Below, piece after piece: positions 62,238 through 64,000 of a stretch of DNA of 64,000 nt. The number at the start of each line of letters is the position of its first letter. The stretch's first letter is position 1. A program made the position numbers and the translations under genes. Source of the stretch: a virus; IMG/VR virus record IMGVR_UViG_3300035670_000106, positions 26,096 to 90,095 of that record; one strand, given 5' to 3'. Under the pieces are notes generated by a model. It searched no databases and was not told the origin of the DNA. It was given only the letters and a program-made list of their open reading frames with translations.

Positions 62238-62391
62238 GATATCTAATTTCTGTAAGAAATTTTTCCATATCTTCATATGAATGAAACTCCAAGGTTTGGA
62301 AGTCATCAGACTTCCAACTAATATATTCTTCTAAGCTTTCATCTTCTGGAAAGCATACCGTATTATCGTCCCAATAATGAATCTTTATCAT
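62227..62391 (-). CDS. Hypothetical acidic protein (54 aa)
   Basis: MIKIHYWDDNTVCFPEDESL, acidic with ISWKSDDFQTLEFHSYEDM. Overlaps the upstream gene by 29 bp in another frame. GGA 10 nt upstream. No family recognised. Confidence 0.6.
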   Translation of the reverse strand: MIKIHYWDDNTVCFPEDESLEEYISWKSDDFQTLEFHSYEDMEKFLTEIRYHDY

Positions 62392-62509
62392 ATTTTACAA
62401 TATCCAAGTAGTGTTTCCCAGCATGATCGACTCTCTTTTTAGTCTTACTATGTTTAGTAGTACTATCGCTTTCTGGTTTAAACTTCTTAACTTTTTTCTG
62501 AGTTCCCAT
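62363..62509 (-). CDS. Basic hypothetical protein (48 aa)
   Basis: MGTQKKVKKFKPESDSTTKH, Lys-rich N-terminus, then VDHAGKHYLDIVKYDKDSLL. Lies directly downstream of tRNA-Ala. Ribosome-binding site weak. Confidence 0.55.
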   Translation of the reverse strand: MGTQKKVKKFKPESDSTTKHSKTKKRVDHAGKHYLDIVKYDKDSLLGR

Positions 62510-62527
62510 ATCTTTTGGCAGAATAAA

Positions 62528-62603
62528 TGGTGGAGGATAACGGTCTCGAACCGTTCACCTACGGCTTGCAAAGCCGTCGCTCTCCCAGATGAGCTAATCC
62601 CCC
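62528..62603 (-). tRNA. tRNA-Ala(UGC)
   Basis: Acceptor GGGGGAT / ATCCTCC, anticodon loop TTTGCAA, encoded CCA. Confidence 0.93.
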
Positions 62604-62616
62604 TTGTTGGTAATTT

Positions 62617-62692
<76 letters not shown>

Positions 62693-62694
62693 AT

Positions 62695-62769
62695 TGGTTG
62701 CGGGACCAGGACTCGAACCTGGAATCTCGGCTTATGAGACCGAACGGATGCCAATTTCCACATCCCGCA
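62695..62769 (-). tRNA. tRNA-Met(CAU), possibly initiator
   Basis: Acceptor TGCGGGA / TCCCGCA (first pair T-A, not the initiator C-A mismatch), anticodon loop CTCATAA, encoded CCA. The CCCGCAACCA end resembles initiator tRNA but the anticodon stem lacks three G-C pairs. A 9-bp hairpin abuts its 5' end. Confidence 0.85.
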
Positions 62770-63071
62770 ACCAATACTCCCATAAGAAGTATTGGAAATA
62801 ACAGACACATATTAGTACAAGCTTGTCAGGAAGGTATATACTATCAGGTGTATAAGCCTAGATATAATTTCTGTTCTTAACATCATAGAACCTTGGTATG
62901 CGAAGTCCAAGAAAATGCACTATGTCAGTAAAATAGTTGCTGTAATGTGTCTTAATGACATGTAGGACGGCATTGCACCGAACACGAGAATCTGAGTAAG
63001 AAAGGTCAGGGGCCTCTTGTATGCGAGATCATATCTGAATTGGCGGTTAAGGCTGCCTTGTCTCACTCAGA
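62770..63071 (-). other. Leader of the Met-Thr-Ala tRNA transcript (302 bp)
   Basis: Transcribed from the promoter at 63078. CTGAGT/ACTCAG closes the first 80 nt, with a small AAGG/CCTT hairpin inside. The end holds a CCAATACT/AGTATTGG hairpin (62771-62795) one base from the tRNA 5' end. Only tiny ORFs occur. No known RNA family recognised. Confidence 0.45.
62812..62886 (-). CDS. Possible 24-residue hydrophobic peptide
   Basis: ATG at 62886 with AAGG 4 nt upstream; the peptide MMLRTEIISRLIHLIVYTFL continues to LTSLY and could be membrane active. It is the only ORF with a site in this leader. Chance occurrence is quite possible. Confidence 0.28.
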   Translation of the reverse strand: MMLRTEIISRLIHLIVYTFLTSLY

Positions 63072-63077
63072 AATAAT

Positions 63078-63106
63078 ATTATAACACGATGGCTGAAGAA
63101 AATCAA
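63078..63106 (-). promoter_or_regulatory. Promoter of the Met-Thr-Ala tRNA transcript
   Basis: TTGATT (63106-63101), 17 bp, TATAAT (63083-63078) on the minus strand, followed by ATTATTTCTGAGTGAG, similar to but not identical with the palindromic promoters. Confidence 0.88.
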
Positions 63107-63134
63107 GTGAAAAATTTAGATCCCTATTTCTGGG

Positions 63135-63238
63135 TAGGAAATACTTAGCTAAACTTTTTGAATAGTGCAAAAGCGTCGTGTGAAACTTACCTTATAACAA
63201 AGGTTCCCATCCTGTCGTCAAGATAAGTATCCTTCCTA
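63135..63238 (-). other. Stem-bounded element in the 3' region of the SprT transcript
   Basis: TAGGAA-GG-ATACTTA (63238-63224) pairs with TAAGTATTTCCTA (63147-63135): 13 pairs with a 2-nt bulge enclosing 76 nt that hold an ACCTT/AAGGT hairpin. It begins 13 nt after the stop of the 40-aa gene. No T run, so it is not a standard terminator. Confidence 0.5.
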
Positions 63239-63251
63239 GCAGTCACTTTTT

Positions 63252-63374
63252 CTATTTCACATTGAACAACTTCATAACTGCAATAACTTCGTCGTACCAA
63301 AAAGCTATAACATCTTCTATTTTAGAAATATTATAGTAGTTCATTACGAAGTCAATTGCCTCGGCCTCGGTCAT
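63252..63374 (-). CDS. Hypothetical protein (40 aa)
   Basis: MTEAEAIDFVMNYYNISKIE, helical and acidic. Its ATG overlaps the stop of the SprT-like gene (ATGA), which supports coupled translation. No family recognised. Confidence 0.6.
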   Translation of the reverse strand: MTEAEAIDFVMNYYNISKIEDVIAFWYDEVIAVMKLFNVK

Positions 63375-63880
63375 ACAAACTCCCTTTTCTTTCCAGTAAA
63401 AGAAATATGTCCACCACACTTGCACACATATCCCCCTTTACTAGAGATTTTAGTATGTGTAGGAGTTGCTACCTCCATATGCTTTCCACATTCGCGGCAC
63501 ACATACTCATACCGAATTTTAATTCGTTTACTAGCAACAGAGCTAATATCATAAGTATGATACGTTGAAGGACTGTATCCAAGGGTTTGCATTACGGAAC
63601 GGAACTCCGGCCCATGATTTTGTTTACGATCAGGGTAGATCTGAAAAGTTACTAGGTGAGCAAGCTCATGAGCAATGGTATTTTTGAATACTGAGCCATT
63701 TTCTAAAGCTAGAATCTCATTGAAAGACACATAGTTACCACAGTCATACCATGCTTTACCAGCTACCTGTGACTTCTGAAACCACTCCACTTTAGGGTAA
63801 GTAGGGTCTTTAAGATTATAGGTCATCTTAATCGAGTCCCACATACGGTAAACAAATTCAAGAATGTCATCTCGGTTCAT
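63371..63880 (-). CDS. SprT-like zinc metalloprotease
   Basis: 169 residues from ATG 63880 with GAGG 9 nt upstream; a GTG at 63895 is less likely. HELAH (71-75) is the zinc-binding catalytic motif. The C-terminal YVCRECG and YVCKCGGH form a zinc ribbon as in SprT/Spartan. Relatives act on DNA-protein complexes; the phage substrate is unknown. Driven by the palindromic promoter copy 3. Confidence 0.9.
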   Translation of the reverse strand: MNRDDILEFVYRMWDSIKMTYNLKDPTYPKVEWFQKSQVAGKAWYDCGNYVSFNEILALENGSVFKNTIAHELAHLVTFQIYPDRKQNHGPEFRSVMQTLGYSPSTYHTYDISSVASKRIKIRYEYVCRECGKHMEVATPTHTKISSKGGYVCKCGGHISFTGKKREFV

Positions 63881-63907
63881 ATTCGCTTCCCTCACTGTAT
63901 AAATAAT

Positions 63908-63936
63908 ATTATACAGTAAAAGGCTACATGAATCAA
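63908..63936 (-). promoter_or_regulatory. Promoter with palindromic core, copy 3
   Basis: TTGATT (63936-63931), 17 bp, TATAAT (63913-63908) on the minus strand; the 26-bp core (63891-63916) is identical to copies 1 and 2. The GTGAGG just after the start also serves as the ribosome-binding site of the SprT-like gene. Confidence 0.9.
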
Positions 63937-63946
63937 GATCAAAATT

Positions 63947-64000
63947 TCAATCCCAAACGTCTACATCAGAGCTAGAAATTTCGGAGGTGGGCGCGGTAAA
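63947..64000 (-). CDS. 3' end of an unidentified gene (partial)
   Basis: Only one minus-strand frame stays open from the window edge to TGA at 63947, encoding FTAPTSEISSSDVDVWD. The acidic end looks like a genuine protein C-terminus. It stops just upstream of the promoter at 63936. Too short to identify. Confidence 0.4.
   Translation of the reverse strand, partial: FTAPTSEISSSDVDVWD

Noticed and set aside
63135-63238. Second hammerhead ribozyme in the remaining non-coding intervals
   Set aside because: A search by eye for CTGATGA with a following GAAA on both strands of all non-coding gaps found only the site at 61370-61473.

Overview
The window is part of a lytic tailed-phage genome with siphovirus-type tail genes. 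It is AT-rich, has almost no non-coding space outside the tRNA region, and has two opposing gene blocks. The replication block on the minus strand follows the layout of coliphage T5 and its relatives: flap endonuclease, SbcC/SbcD-like recombination nucleases, D10-like helicase, Pol I-type polymerase, primase, DnaB-like helicase, a multi-HTH protein and an NAD-dependent ligase split into two subunits. A gammaproteobacterial, probably aquatic, host is my inference. It rests on the Gram-negative outer-membrane barrel and periplasmic protein carried by the phage; nothing in the sequence names the host.

Positions 1-27763 (plus strand) are late genes: the 3' part of a gpJ-type tail-tip protein, a 2547-residue fibre, a run of fibre-like and virion proteins, a coiled-coil membrane protein, a secreted small binding protein with an outer-membrane beta-barrel, a 3-TM holin, an M15 endolysin, PhoH and two unknown proteins. 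A perfect bidirectional terminator at 27764-27797 separates the blocks.

Positions 27801-54037 (minus strand) hold nucleotide metabolism (NrdA, NrdB, dCMP deaminase, dUTPase, ThyX), replication and recombination, and small regulators. Selfish endonucleases have invaded this block three times: an HNH gene between nrdA and nrdB, a LAGLIDADG endonuclease fused in frame to dUTPase, and a group I intron with its own endonuclease and promoter inside DNA polymerase.

Positions 54057-64000 (minus strand) are an accessory region with 17 tRNA genes, many tiny genes, a Ro60/TROVE-like vWA protein, a lytic transglycosylase, Hsp20, a cupin, an RNase H-like protein and a SprT-like protease. Transcription starts from a recurring promoter type (TTGA, 17 bp, TATAAT), three copies of which carry an identical 26-bp palindromic core.

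The most unusual element is a complete type I hammerhead ribozyme (61370-61473) placed about 12 nt after one of these promoters. It forms the 5' end of a tRNA-mRNA operon and is followed by a long structured RNA whose closing stem abuts tRNA-Leu. Three protein genes end inside the next tRNA gene, so transcript cleavage, tRNA maturation and translation must compete here.
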